DNA of 64,000 bases from Paracoccus denitrificans (GTDB lineage: Bacteria; Pseudomonadota; Alphaproteobacteria; Rhodobacterales; Rhodobacteraceae), in assembly GCA_005768755.1 (NCBI GenBank), contig VAFL01000006.1, forward strand, positions 186,001 through 250,000, read 5' to 3'. Positions 33,779 to 41,467 of the stretch are shown in pieces. Numbering within the stretch: position 1 is the stretch's first letter; every line of letters begins with the position of its first letter. The notes beneath the pieces are model-generated. The model was not told where the DNA came from. It searched no databases and worked only from the letters and a program-made list of their open reading frames with translations. The position numbers and the translations under genes were made by a program.

Positions 33779-34149
33779 TCCTGCAGCGCGGTCACTTCGA
33801 TTTCGATCAGCATTTCTGGCCGGATCAGTCCAGCCACCACCATCGTGGCGGCAGGCCGGATCTCATCCAGAAACTCGCCAAGAACAGGGACGACCTGATC
33901 GACAAGTGCCGCATCCGTAACCGTGTATTGCACACGCACGATGTCGGCCAGCGCGAAGCCAGCGTCTGTCAGCACGGCGGTGATGGTCTGAAAGCAGTTG
34001 CGGGCCTGATCCTCAATGGCTTCAGGCATGGCCATTCTGGCGTAATCATAGCCCGTGACGCCCGACATGAAGCACCAGGGCCCTTTCACCACCGCGCGGC
34101 TGTATCCCATCTTGGCCTCGAAAGGGGACCCGGTAGAGACCCTACGCAA
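33775..34149 (-). CDS. RidA family enamine/imine deaminase, TTG start
   Basis: RidA proteins hydrolyse reactive enamine intermediates such as 2-aminoacrylate. The 124-residue protein has the conserved GYSRAVVKGPWCFMSGVTGYD start, the FQTITAVLTDAGFALADIVRVQYTVTDA core, and the IEIEVTALQ end, with the substrate-binding Arg in GLIRPEMLIEIEV. The conserved N-terminus RRVSTGSPFEAKMGYS needs a TTG start at 34149, with GGAGG about 6 nt upstream. It overlaps the end of rdgB by 8 bp. An upstream ATG at 34209 lies wholly inside rdgB. Confidence 0.88.
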   Translation of the reverse strand: MRRVSTGSPFEAKMGYSRAVVKGPWCFMSGVTGYDYARMAMPEAIEDQARNCFQTITAVLTDAGFALADIVRVQYTVTDAALVDQVVPVLGEFLDEIRPAATMVVAGLIRPEMLIEIEVTALQE

Positions 34150-34750
34150 AACTTCCCTCCAGCAACTTGGCGACTGCGATGGCGCGATGGCTGATCCTGT
34201 TCTTGTCATCCGCGCTCATTACGCCCAGCGTTACGTCGTGCCCGTCCGGCTGAAAGATCGGATCATAGCCATGACCCTCGCTGCCTTGCGGTGGCCAGAC
34301 GACCTGACCCGGCAAAACGCCCTCGAAAACTTCGTCATGTCCGTCGGGCCAGGCAAGGACCAGCGTACAACGGAATTGTGCGGTTCGCGGGAACGGCGCG
34401 TTGCGGGCCTCCAGTTCTCGCCAGGTCCGCTCCATCGCCATGCCGAAGTCGCGCCCGTTGCCGGTTTCGGCCCAGTCAGCGGTATAAACGCCGGGCGCGC
34501 CATCAAGCGCATCTACGCTGATTCCGCTGTCGTCGGACAGTGCCGGAAGTCCGGTTGCGGCGACTGCGGCCTGCGCCTTGATCCGGGCATTGCCTACAAA
34601 ATTATCCTCGGTTTCCACCGGCTCTGGCAGGCCCAGCTCTGCTGCGCCCACAGCTTCCACGCCGTAAGGCGAAAGCAGCGCGCGCATTTCAGCCAGCTTG
34701 CCGGCGTTGTGCGTGGCGACAATCAGCCGCCGGCCTTCGAACCGACGCAT
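34142..34750 (-). CDS. rdgB: RdgB/HAM1 XTP/dITP diphosphatase
   Basis: Removes non-canonical purine nucleotides (ITP, dITP, XTP). The 202-residue protein has the Ham1 signature LIVATHNAGKLAEM, SDDSGISVDALDGAPGVYTADWAE (metal and substrate loop), and the C-terminal YDPIFQPDG and NRISHRAIA. It starts on the stop of rph (34750), sharing one base, in a rph-rdgB pair typical of bacteria. Confidence 0.96.
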   Translation of the reverse strand: MRRFEGRRLIVATHNAGKLAEMRALLSPYGVEAVGAAELGLPEPVETEDNFVGNARIKAQAAVAATGLPALSDDSGISVDALDGAPGVYTADWAETGNGRDFGMAMERTWRELEARNAPFPRTAQFRCTLVLAWPDGHDEVFEGVLPGQVVWPPQGSEGHGYDPIFQPDGHDVTLGVMSADDKNRISHRAIAVAKLLEGSFA

Positions 34751-35460
34751 CAGATTGCCGCCTTTTGCGCTGCGACCAATTCAGCGATACCAACCTGGGC
34801 CAGGTCCAGAAGCTGCGTCATCTGATCGCGCGTGAAGGTTGCGCCTTCGGCCGACATCTGAACCTCGATCATGTTGCCGGCACCGGTCATCACGAAGTTT
34901 CCGTCCGTGCCGGCCTCGCTATCCTCGGGATAGTCCAGATCAAGCACCGGCTGACCGGCATAAATGCCACAGGAAACGGCGGCGACATGATCCAAAAGCG
35001 GGTCAGAGGTCACCAGCCCAGCCGACAGCAATTTGTTGACTGCCAGACGCAGCGCAACCCAGCCCCCTGTGATCGAAGCGCAGCGCGTTCCGCCGTCGGC
35101 CTGGATCACGTCACAATCGATCACGATCTGCCGCTCACCAAGGGCGCGCCGATCAACACCCGCGCGCAGCGATCTGCCAATAAGCCTTTGAATCTCAACT
35201 GTTCTTCCGCCCTGCTTGCCCGCGGCGGCTTCGCGCCGATTACGCGTATTCGTGGCGCGGGGCAACATTCCGTATTCAGCAGTGACCCAGCCCTGGCCGG
35301 TGCCGCGCAGAAAAGGTGCCACTTTTTCCTCGACCGAAGCCGTGCAGAGCACATGCGTTCCGCCCACCTTGATCAGGCAAGAGCCTTCGGCATGGGCCAT
35401 TACCCCGGTCTCGATTGAAATCTGCCGCATTTCGCTTAAATTTCTGCCCGACGGACGCAT
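34750..35460 (-). CDS. rph: RNase PH, tRNA 3'-processing exonuclease
   Basis: A phosphorolytic 3'-5' exoribonuclease that trims tRNA precursors. The 236-residue protein starts MRPSGRN and has the phosphate-binding motif GRTVEIQRLIGRSLRAGVD, CDVIQADGGTR and GTDGNFVMTG. The frame runs open to 35538, but ATG 35460 is the standard start. It is divergent from hrcA, 62 bp apart, the usual rph // hrcA layout. Confidence 0.97.
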   Translation of the reverse strand: MRPSGRNLSEMRQISIETGVMAHAEGSCLIKVGGTHVLCTASVEEKVAPFLRGTGQGWVTAEYGMLPRATNTRNRREAAAGKQGGRTVEIQRLIGRSLRAGVDRRALGERQIVIDCDVIQADGGTRCASITGGWVALRLAVNKLLSAGLVTSDPLLDHVAAVSCGIYAGQPVLDLDYPEDSEAGTDGNFVMTGAGNMIEVQMSAEGATFTRDQMTQLLDLAQVGIAELVAAQKAAI

Positions 35461-35522
35461 GGGAATTCCTTTCCTGGTTTGGCGTTCAGATACAGGCCCC
35501 CGAAGGACGGACGCAAGCCCGC

Positions 35523-36578
35523 ATGACACGTCGACCAATGCTTGACGAACTCAACGATCGCTCACGCGAAGTGTTTCGCCGCGTGGTCGAAAGCTATCTG
35601 ATGACCGGGGACCCGGTCGGATCGCGCACGTTGATGGGCGACATGTCCCAGAAGATAAGTGCCGCCACGATCCGAAATGTCATGCAGGATCTGGAATATC
35701 TGGGCCTTCTGGAAGCCCCGCATGTATCAGCCGGACGGCGGCCGACCCAACAGGGTCTGCGTCTTTTCGTGGATGGCCTGATGGAGGTCGATCCGGTCAC
35801 GCCGACTGATCGGGCGCGCATCGAACAAACACTTGGCAGCGAAACGCCCGATGTGTCCGCAATGCTGGATCGCGTGGGCGGTGCGCTTTCGACGCTCACC
35901 CAAGGGGCCAGTCTGGTCTTGACGCCCAAGCACGAAGCGCCCATCCGTCACATCGAATTCGTCAGCCTAGGGTTGGAGCGGGCACTTGTCGTGCTGGTCT
36001 TTTCAGACGGTCATGTCGAAAATCGCCTGTTCACGCCACCCATGGGTCAAACGCCGTCTTCCATGCGCGAGGCTGCGAATTACCTGAACGCCCTCGCTGA
36101 AGGCAGAACCCTCAGCGAACTGCGCGAGGAAGTCGTCCGTGACATTGACCGCCGCCGGGCCGAAGTTGACAGCCTTGCCTCCGCACTGATCGATCAGGGT
36201 TTCGCTGCCTGGGAAGGCGAAGAAAGCGATGCCCGGCTGATCGTGCGCGGCCGCGCCAACCTGCTTGGCGCCGAATTCGCGGACCTGGACCGTATACGGG
36301 TGCTGTTTGATGATCTTGAACGGAAGCGCGACATAGCCAGCTTTCTGGAGTTGACCGAGGGCGGCGATGGGGTGCGCATTTTTATCGGCTCCGAGAACAA
36401 GCTTTTTTCACTTTCCGGTTCCTCTTTGGTGGTTTCTCCCTATATGAACTCCGACCGGAAGATCATCGGTGCGGTGGGTGTGATCGGACCGACGCGGCTG
36501 AATTACGGGCGCATCGTGCCGATCGTCGATTACACCGCGCAATTGGTCGGACGCGTGTTGTCCGGCGTGAAAGGATGA
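35523..36578 (+). CDS. hrcA: HrcA, heat-inducible transcription repressor
   Basis: A winged-helix repressor that binds CIRCE elements of groE and dnaK operons and needs GroEL for activity. The 351-residue protein begins DELNDRSREVFRRVVESYLMTGDPVGSRTL (HTH region). HVSAGRRPTQQGLRLFVDGL and the GAF-like dimerisation domain follow, ending in VVSPYMNSDRKIIGAVGVIGPTRLNYGRIVPIVDYTA. I see no CIRCE in this window, so its targets lie elsewhere. Its stop overlaps the first in-frame ATG of grpE. Confidence 0.97.
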   Translation: MTRRPMLDELNDRSREVFRRVVESYLMTGDPVGSRTLMGDMSQKISAATIRNVMQDLEYLGLLEAPHVSAGRRPTQQGLRLFVDGLMEVDPVTPTDRARIEQTLGSETPDVSAMLDRVGGALSTLTQGASLVLTPKHEAPIRHIEFVSLGLERALVVLVFSDGHVENRLFTPPMGQTPSSMREAANYLNALAEGRTLSELREEVVRDIDRRRAEVDSLASALIDQGFAAWEGEESDARLIVRGRANLLGAEFADLDRIRVLFDDLERKRDIASFLELTEGGDGVRIFIGSENKLFSLSGSSLVVSPYMNSDRKIIGAVGVIGPTRLNYGRIVPIVDYTAQLVGRVLSGVKG

Positions 36579-36583
36579 ATAGG

Positions 36584-37135
36584 ATGAGCGATCAAAACTC
36601 CAATGGGCTACCGCCCGAGGATTCCACGCTGCCCGAGGATTTCATGGATCCGCTGGCCGACACGGATGAGGAAGTGCAGCGCCTGACCGCCGAACGTGAT
36701 GAGTTGCGCGACCGCTTCATGCGTGCATTGGCCGATGCCGAAAACGCCCGCAAGCGCGCAGACAAAGAGCGCCGCGATGCAGAGCGCTATGGCGGCACAC
36801 GCCTGGCGCGCGACCTTCTTCCCGTCTACGATCACCTGCACAGGGCCCTTGGCGCCGTGCCAGAGGAACAGCGCGGCGCGAACTCGGCGTTGCTCGAAGG
36901 GGTCGAGCTGACCCTGAGAGAGCTTGGGAATGTGTTCGGCAAGCACGGCATCACCGTCCTGCGCCCGGAGGTGGGGACAAAATTCGACCCGCAGCTTCAC
37001 GAGGCGATGTTTGAAGCGCCGCTTCCCGACACGAAGGCTGGCGATATCATCCAGCTGATGGACCCCGGATTCATGCTGCATGACCGTTTGCTGCGCCCGG
37101 CAAAGGTCGGCGTCAGTTCGAACCCCGGCGCGTGA
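36584..37135 (+). CDS. grpE: GrpE, nucleotide exchange factor of DnaK
   Basis: Drives ADP release from DnaK. The 183-residue protein has an acidic disordered start and a coiled-coil of about 45 residues (EEVQRLTAERDELRDRFMRALADAENARKRADKE). The head domain has FGKHGITVLRPEVGTKFDPQLHEAMFE and RLLRPAKVGVS. The frame also opens at 36575 (inside the hrcA stop). I prefer 36584 because an AAAGGA lies about 8 nt upstream. dnaK and dnaJ are not nearby. Confidence 0.95.
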   Translation: MSDQNSNGLPPEDSTLPEDFMDPLADTDEEVQRLTAERDELRDRFMRALADAENARKRADKERRDAERYGGTRLARDLLPVYDHLHRALGAVPEEQRGANSALLEGVELTLRELGNVFGKHGITVLRPEVGTKFDPQLHEAMFEAPLPDTKAGDIIQLMDPGFMLHDRLLRPAKVGVSSNPGA

Positions 37136-37167
37136 TCGTGCCACGATTCCTTAAGCAAGAGGTTAAA

Positions 37168-37794
37168 ATGCCCAAGTTCCGCCTGGACGACGAAGACGAA
37201 GATGAGCGCGAGGATGAGCAGCCGAAGGAAGAGGGGCTTGGCCTGCCGGATGCCGGCAATATTGGCAAGCTTTACTTCAAATCGCGCAATGTGATCGTTG
37301 CTGGCGAGATCAACGACAAGCTGGCGCAGCGCACCGTTGCGCATCTTCTGGCATTGTCCGAAGAAAGCGATGAGCCGATCAATATGCTGATCTCCTCGCC
37401 CGGCGGCCATGTCGAATCCGGCGACATGATTCATGACATGATCAAGTTCATCCGGCCGACTGTGCGGTGCATTGGTTCTGGATGGGTCGCTTCGGCCGGC
37501 GCGCTGATCTTCGTCGGCGCCGCCAGGGAAAACCGTTATTGCCTGCCCAACACCCGCTTCCTTCTTCATCAACCTTCTGGTGGGATCCGCGGGACATCCA
37601 GTGACATGATGATTCAGGCCGAACAGGTCCGCCTGATGCGCGAACGTCTGAACCAGATTTTCGCCGATGCAACCGGCCAATCTATCGAAAAAGTCGAGAA
37701 AGACACCGCGCGTGACTTCTGGCTCAATACGCAGGAGGCACTGGATTACGGCCTTCTGGGCAAGGTCATTACTTCTGTCGACCAACTGAAGTAA
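37168..37794 (+). CDS. ClpP-like serine protease with acidic N-terminal extension
   Basis: A 208-residue Clp protease proteolytic subunit homologue. The active-site Ser is in GWVASAGALIFVGAARENRYCLPN (canonical ClpP has QAASMGA), and His is in RFLLHQPSGGI. The C-terminal FWLNTQEALDYGLLGKVI keeps the YGL-D/G turn. The N-terminal 20 residues are strongly acidic (DDEDEDEREDEQPKEE), unlike canonical ClpP propeptides. It has no clpX beside it and follows grpE. It is probably a second, ClpP2-type subunit. Catalytic residues appear intact. Confidence 0.85.
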   Translation: MPKFRLDDEDEDEREDEQPKEEGLGLPDAGNIGKLYFKSRNVIVAGEINDKLAQRTVAHLLALSEESDEPINMLISSPGGHVESGDMIHDMIKFIRPTVRCIGSGWVASAGALIFVGAARENRYCLPNTRFLLHQPSGGIRGTSSDMMIQAEQVRLMRERLNQIFADATGQSIEKVEKDTARDFWLNTQEALDYGLLGKVITSVDQLK

Positions 37795-37811
37795 TCTGGC
37801 GCACGCAAACA

Positions 37812-37850
37812 GGGGCCGGACATGGTGTATGTCCGGCCCCTTCTTGTTGT
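37812..37850 (+). terminator. Strong intrinsic terminator after the clpP-like gene
   Basis: GGGGCCGGACAT (37812-37823) pairs perfectly with ATGTCCGGCCCC (37829-37840), a 12 bp stem with a 5 nt loop, followed by TTCTTGTTGT. It lies 18 bp after the stop of the protease gene. Confidence 0.85.
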
Positions 37851-37917
37851 CGGCCCCGTTCTCTGTTCAGCCAAAGGCTTGCGCCCTCATCAGATACCGC
37901 TTCACGGGACGACCTTG

Positions 37918-38640
37918 TTACCGAAAGCAGTCGTCGCGTCCGTCCGCGGCAATTGTCGCTGCGCCATCGGCGATGGAACGCGACCTTCTGCTGGGTCCCA
38001 GCGGCTGGCGCAGTTTCGGTGCCGGAAGTACGGCAGCCAGTCGCGCTGACTGTATGGCGTTCAGTTGGTCGGGTGCGGTCCCGAAGTGATGCGCGGCTGC
38101 CGCATGAATGCCGAATACGCCGGGACCGAATTCGGCCACGTTCAGATAGACTTCCAGGATGCGTCGTTTGGTCCACACGGCTTCGACAACTGGCGTAAAT
38201 CCGGCCTCAAGCGCCTTGCGGAACCAACTTCGCCCCTGCCAAAGATAGACGTTTTTGACGACCTGCTGGCTGAGCGTGGATGCACCACCGCTGCCCCCCG
38301 CTGCGACCACCCGGCGGATTTCCTGCATGTCGAAGCCCCAATGCCTGCAGAAATTCGCATCTTCTGCCGCCACGACCGAGCGCAGCATGACCGGAGAGAT
38401 ATCTTCGATGCTTGTCCATTCGCGAGGCTGAATGGGGTAGTCGCGTGCGTTGGTGATGATCGTGAAGGTCGTCGGCGGATTGAAAACCGCAAATATCAGG
38501 ACCATGAGAAATACAAGGATCAGAAAGCGCCACGCAAGCCAGCCAAGCCAGCCGGCAACCCACCCAGACAGCGAAAAACGTCGCCGCGATCGGGTCGCGG
38601 CGACGTCAATCATGTCAGGTTCATGGGCGCGACGTCGCAT
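37918..38640 (-). CDS. mtgA: Monofunctional peptidoglycan glycosyltransferase MtgA
   Basis: Polymerises lipid II into glycan chains outside the inner membrane. The 240-residue protein has one N-terminal transmembrane anchor (WLAWRFLILVFLMVLIFAVF), then the GT51 domain: AAEDANFCRHWGFD (catalytic Glu), GGASTLSQQVVKNVYLWQGRSW, and RILEVYLNVAEFGPGVFGI. It has no transpeptidase domain. The C-terminal tail is Arg-rich. It converges with the clpP-like gene across a terminator. Confidence 0.95.
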   Translation of the reverse strand: MRRRAHEPDMIDVAATRSRRRFSLSGWVAGWLGWLAWRFLILVFLMVLIFAVFNPPTTFTIITNARDYPIQPREWTSIEDISPVMLRSVVAAEDANFCRHWGFDMQEIRRVVAAGGSGGASTLSQQVVKNVYLWQGRSWFRKALEAGFTPVVEAVWTKRRILEVYLNVAEFGPGVFGIHAAAAHHFGTAPDQLNAIQSARLAAVLPAPKLRQPLGPSRRSRSIADGAATIAADGRDDCFR

Positions 38641-38692
38641 TATCGCGTCGTCTCACGACGCGCCGTATCGCGTCAAGCCGAAGTGCTTCGGA

Positions 38693-39229
38693 TCAGCTGC
38701 TGGCGGGCGGCGCTGCCGGGACGGGCGCGGCAGGCGAATTCGCGTCCGACAACGCCTCGCGCAGACGTGCTTCGTCTTCATTCGACAGCGAACTCTGGAT
38801 GACCCGGCCGCGCTTGTGGAACTCCTTGATACGGTCCAGCACCTTGTCAGCCGTCATCTCGCGCACCAGCAGGAACACGGCGGAACCGCCCGGCGTCACT
38901 TTCTGGCCAACTTCGCGCATGAAGTCGTCATTTACGCCGTAATCTGAAAGATAACCCGCCAATGCGCCAGAGCCGGCCCCTACGGCGGCGCCGACAAGCG
39001 GGTTCAGAAACAGCAGTCCGACCAGTGTTCCCCAGAATGTTCCGCCCAATGCGCCTGCCGCCGTCAGGTTCATCGCCTGATGCAGCTGGATGTCGTCGGC
39101 AGCGGGCCGGGTGACAACAACTGCGTCCTCAAGCTTGATTAGGTATTCGCTTTGCAATTTGACCAGTTCGGCACGCAATTCAAAACCAGATGCCTCATCA
39201 TCAAAGGCAATCACAAGAAGATCAGACAT
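38693..39229 (-). CDS. DUF1269 membrane protein, probable stress-induced
   Basis: A 178-residue protein with the DUF1269 pattern: an N-terminal soluble domain (LLVIAFDDEASGFELRAEL), then a glycine/alanine-rich double membrane stretch (AAGALGGTFWGTLVGLLFLNPLVGAAVGAGSGALAGYLSDYG), then GSAVFLLVREMTADKVLDRI. The C-terminus is Pro/Ala-rich. Function is unknown. The start at 39229 has AAGGA nearby. An EcfG-type promoter about 80 bp upstream suggests membership of the general stress regulon. Confidence 0.88.
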   Translation of the reverse strand: MSDLLVIAFDDEASGFELRAELVKLQSEYLIKLEDAVVVTRPAADDIQLHQAMNLTAAGALGGTFWGTLVGLLFLNPLVGAAVGAGSGALAGYLSDYGVNDDFMREVGQKVTPGGSAVFLLVREMTADKVLDRIKEFHKRGRVIQSSLSNEDEARLREALSDANSPAAPVPAAPPASS

Positions 39230-39307
39230 CTTAATTCCTTTCGGTTCTGGAAAGTTCGACCCGCATCGCCGTTCGCGGATCGCTTGCATGCGGCGTTTCT
39301 GATGCAC

Positions 39308-39333
39308 AACTCGCATCTACTCGGGCAGGTTCC
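39308..39333 (-). promoter_or_regulatory. EcfG-type promoter of the DUF1269 gene
   Basis: On the minus strand, GGAAC (39333-39329), a 17 nt spacer and AGTT (39311-39308) match GGAAC-N16/17-CGTT with one mismatch. It lies 79 bp upstream of the gene's ATG. The divergent SDR gene starts at 39390. Confidence 0.55.
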
Positions 39334-39389
39334 TCTGGACATTTTGCGGCGTACACGTTTCCTTACCTGCACAAAAGCAGGAGGTTTCG

Positions 39390-40169
39390 ATGGATCTTGG
39401 CATTCGCGGCAAGCGTGCGCTGGTATGTGCCGCGTCGAAGGGGTTGGGTCGTGGCTGTGCCGAGGCGCTGGCAGCGGAAGGCGTTGATCTCATCATCAAT
39501 GCGCGCGGCGAGGAAGCGCTTTCCAAAACGGCGGACGAGATTGCAAAGCAATACGCCGTCAGCGTGGCCTTCGTTCCTGCAGACATAACGACGGAAGAAG
39601 GGCGCAAGGCTGTACTCGCCGAGGCAGGTGACATAGACATTCTTGTCAACAATGCCGGGGGGCCGCCTCCGGGTCATTGGCTTGACTGGACCCGCGATGA
39701 TTTCATCAAGGCGATCGATTCCAACATGTTGACAGCGGTTGCGCTGATGCAGGCCACGGTGCCAGGAATGATCGAGCGCGGATGGGGGCGCGTCGTCAAT
39801 ATAACTTCGGCTGCCGTGCGCGCACCGATTCCGGTTCTGGGGCTTTCAAACACTGCACGCACGGGCCTGACGGGCTTCGTTGCCGGGATGTCCCGCGATG
39901 TTGCGAAGCACGGTGTCATCGTCAACAACCTGTTGCCTGGCTTGCACGCCACAGCGCGCGCCGACAGTCTGGATGGCGGCACTGCCAAGACCGAGGGGAT
40001 TTCGATCGATGAGGCGCGTGCCAGGCGTCAGGCCAATATTCCCGTTGGCCGATACGGCGAAGCAGAGGATTTCGGTGCGGCCTGTGCATTCCTGTGTAGT
40101 GAGCATGCGAAATTCATCGTCGGACAAAACCTTCTGCTCGACGGTGGCGCGCTGAACGTCAGCATCTAG
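39390..40169 (+). CDS. SDR family protein lacking the canonical YxxxK dyad
   Basis: A 259-residue short-chain dehydrogenase/reductase fold. The cofactor motif is atypical (CAASKGLGRGCAEALA instead of TGxxxGIG). NNAGGPPPGHW and the conserved Ser in ITSAAVRAP are present. At the usual Tyr-x-x-x-Lys site the protein has GLSNTARTGLTGF, with no tyrosine or lysine. A related subfamily annotated as FabG-like or SDR with LSNxxRxGLTGF exists. Its activity is unclear. AGGAGG lies 7 nt upstream of ATG 39390. It converges with the flagellar genes. Confidence 0.85.
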   Translation: MDLGIRGKRALVCAASKGLGRGCAEALAAEGVDLIINARGEEALSKTADEIAKQYAVSVAFVPADITTEEGRKAVLAEAGDIDILVNNAGGPPPGHWLDWTRDDFIKAIDSNMLTAVALMQATVPGMIERGWGRVVNITSAAVRAPIPVLGLSNTARTGLTGFVAGMSRDVAKHGVIVNNLLPGLHATARADSLDGGTAKTEGISIDEARARRQANIPVGRYGEAEDFGAACAFLCSEHAKFIVGQNLLLDGGALNVSI

Positions 40170-40363
40170 TTTGCCGCGAACAGACCAGCGCCATATCACG
40201 CGGGTCACATGTGTGAAGACCGCTCTAATCATCTGGAGTTCCCCCGGGGAGGAATTCTTCGGCGTCCATTCAGCTGCTTCCGCATTCCTATCCCAGGTGA
40301 GCAGTGGCAGCGTTGCGGATGTTGGCCGACGACCAGATTTGCTCGCCATCATCCGCACCTTCG
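40170..40363. other. Gap between SDR and flgI, no gene supported
   Basis: Both neighbours end here. I see no promoter, terminator or RNA. An open minus-strand frame starts at 40358, but it runs antisense through the last third of the SDR gene and has no recognisable domain or codon pattern of its own. Confidence 0.5.
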
Positions 40364-41467
40364 CTAGTTGACGACGATCTCAGCATGCAGTGCTCCGGCT
40401 GCGTGTATCGCTTTCAGAATGTCGATCAGGTCCCTGGGTGAGACACCAAGCGCATTCAATCCAGCGACGACGTCCGACAAGGATGAGCTACTCTGTACTT
40501 CGGCGAAACCTATTCCTGCTTCTTCCGTGATATCTGCCGCACCTTCTTGAACGACTACCGTTTCACCCGCCGCGAACGGATTTGGCTGGGATACGAGCGG
40601 CGTCTGCTGGACGCGCAGGGTCAGGTTGCCCTGTGATACCGCGACCCTGGAAACCCGCACATCCTCCCCCATCACGATTGTCCCAGAGCGGTGATCGATC
40701 ACGACACGCGCCTTGCTTTCAGTTTCGACAACGACGTTCTCGATACGGCTCAACACACGGGCGGGATTTACGTCGCCGAGCTGGGTCAGATCGAGAGAAA
40801 CGGTTCCTGCATCGGTCATTTCAGCGATCTGGCCGATCCCGCTGGCATTTACTGCTGCCTCAATTCGGGCTGCTGTCGTGAAATCGGGCTGCTTCAAAGC
40901 CAGCCTGATATTCTGAAGCGTCATGAAATCGAACGCGACCTCACGTTCAACCCTGGCGCCCGAGGGAACCGAGCCAGATGTCGGAACGCCCTGTACGACA
41001 GATGCGTTCTCTGCCGTTGCAGAGACGCCACCCGCGATGACGGACCCCTGTGCGACGGCATAAACATCTCCGTCCGCAGCGCTGAGAGGCGTCATGACAA
41101 GCGTCCCGCCCATCAGGCTTTCAGCGTCCCCAATGGCAGACACCGTGACATCAATCTGTGCCCCAGATCTTGCGAAAGGCGGCAACACCGCCGTAACCAT
41201 CACTGCCGCAACGTTCTTGGGTCTGAACTGATCCGAACCGACATTGACGCCCAGCCGCTCAAGCAGTGTGACCATCATGTCTTCCGTATAGGGCGCGTTG
41301 CGCAGGCTATCGCCGGTGCCGTTCAGACCGACCACAAGGCCGTAGCCGACCAAGTCGTTTCCACGCACACCGTCGAACACAACTATGTCTTTAAGTCTGA
41401 TGCTGGCGGCGTATGACGGCATTGCCATACATACCGTCACAATCAGGGTCAGGATGCGAATAATCAT
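40364..41467 (-). CDS. flgI: Flagellar P-ring protein FlgI
   Basis: Forms the peptidoglycan-layer bushing around the flagellar rod. The 367-residue protein has a signal peptide (IIRILTLIVTVCMAMPSYAASI). The FlgI body follows: RLKDIVVFDGVRGNDLVGYGLVVGLNGTGD, FRPKNVAAVMVTAVLPPFARSGAQIDVTVS, GGTLVMTPLSAADGDVYAVAQG and the C-terminal LNALGVSPRDLIDILKAIHAAGALHAEI. It is the last gene of motB-flgE-flgK-flgL-flgI and overlaps flgL by 4 bp. flgH and flgA are not adjacent, so the basal-body genes are split elsewhere. Confidence 0.97.
   Translation of the reverse strand: MIIRILTLIVTVCMAMPSYAASIRLKDIVVFDGVRGNDLVGYGLVVGLNGTGDSLRNAPYTEDMMVTLLERLGVNVGSDQFRPKNVAAVMVTAVLPPFARSGAQIDVTVSAIGDAESLMGGTLVMTPLSAADGDVYAVAQGSVIAGGVSATAENASVVQGVPTSGSVPSGARVEREVAFDFMTLQNIRLALKQPDFTTAARIEAAVNASGIGQIAEMTDAGTVSLDLTQLGDVNPARVLSRIENVVVETESKARVVIDHRSGTIVMGEDVRVSRVAVSQGNLTLRVQQTPLVSQPNPFAAGETVVVQEGAADITEEAGIGFAEVQSSSSLSDVVAGLNALGVSPRDLIDILKAIHAAGALHAEIVVN

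Noticed and set aside
39846..40358. 170-codon minus-strand frame after flgI
   Set aside because: It overlaps the SDR gene on the other strand for about 320 bp, has no recognisable domain and no clear ribosome site.
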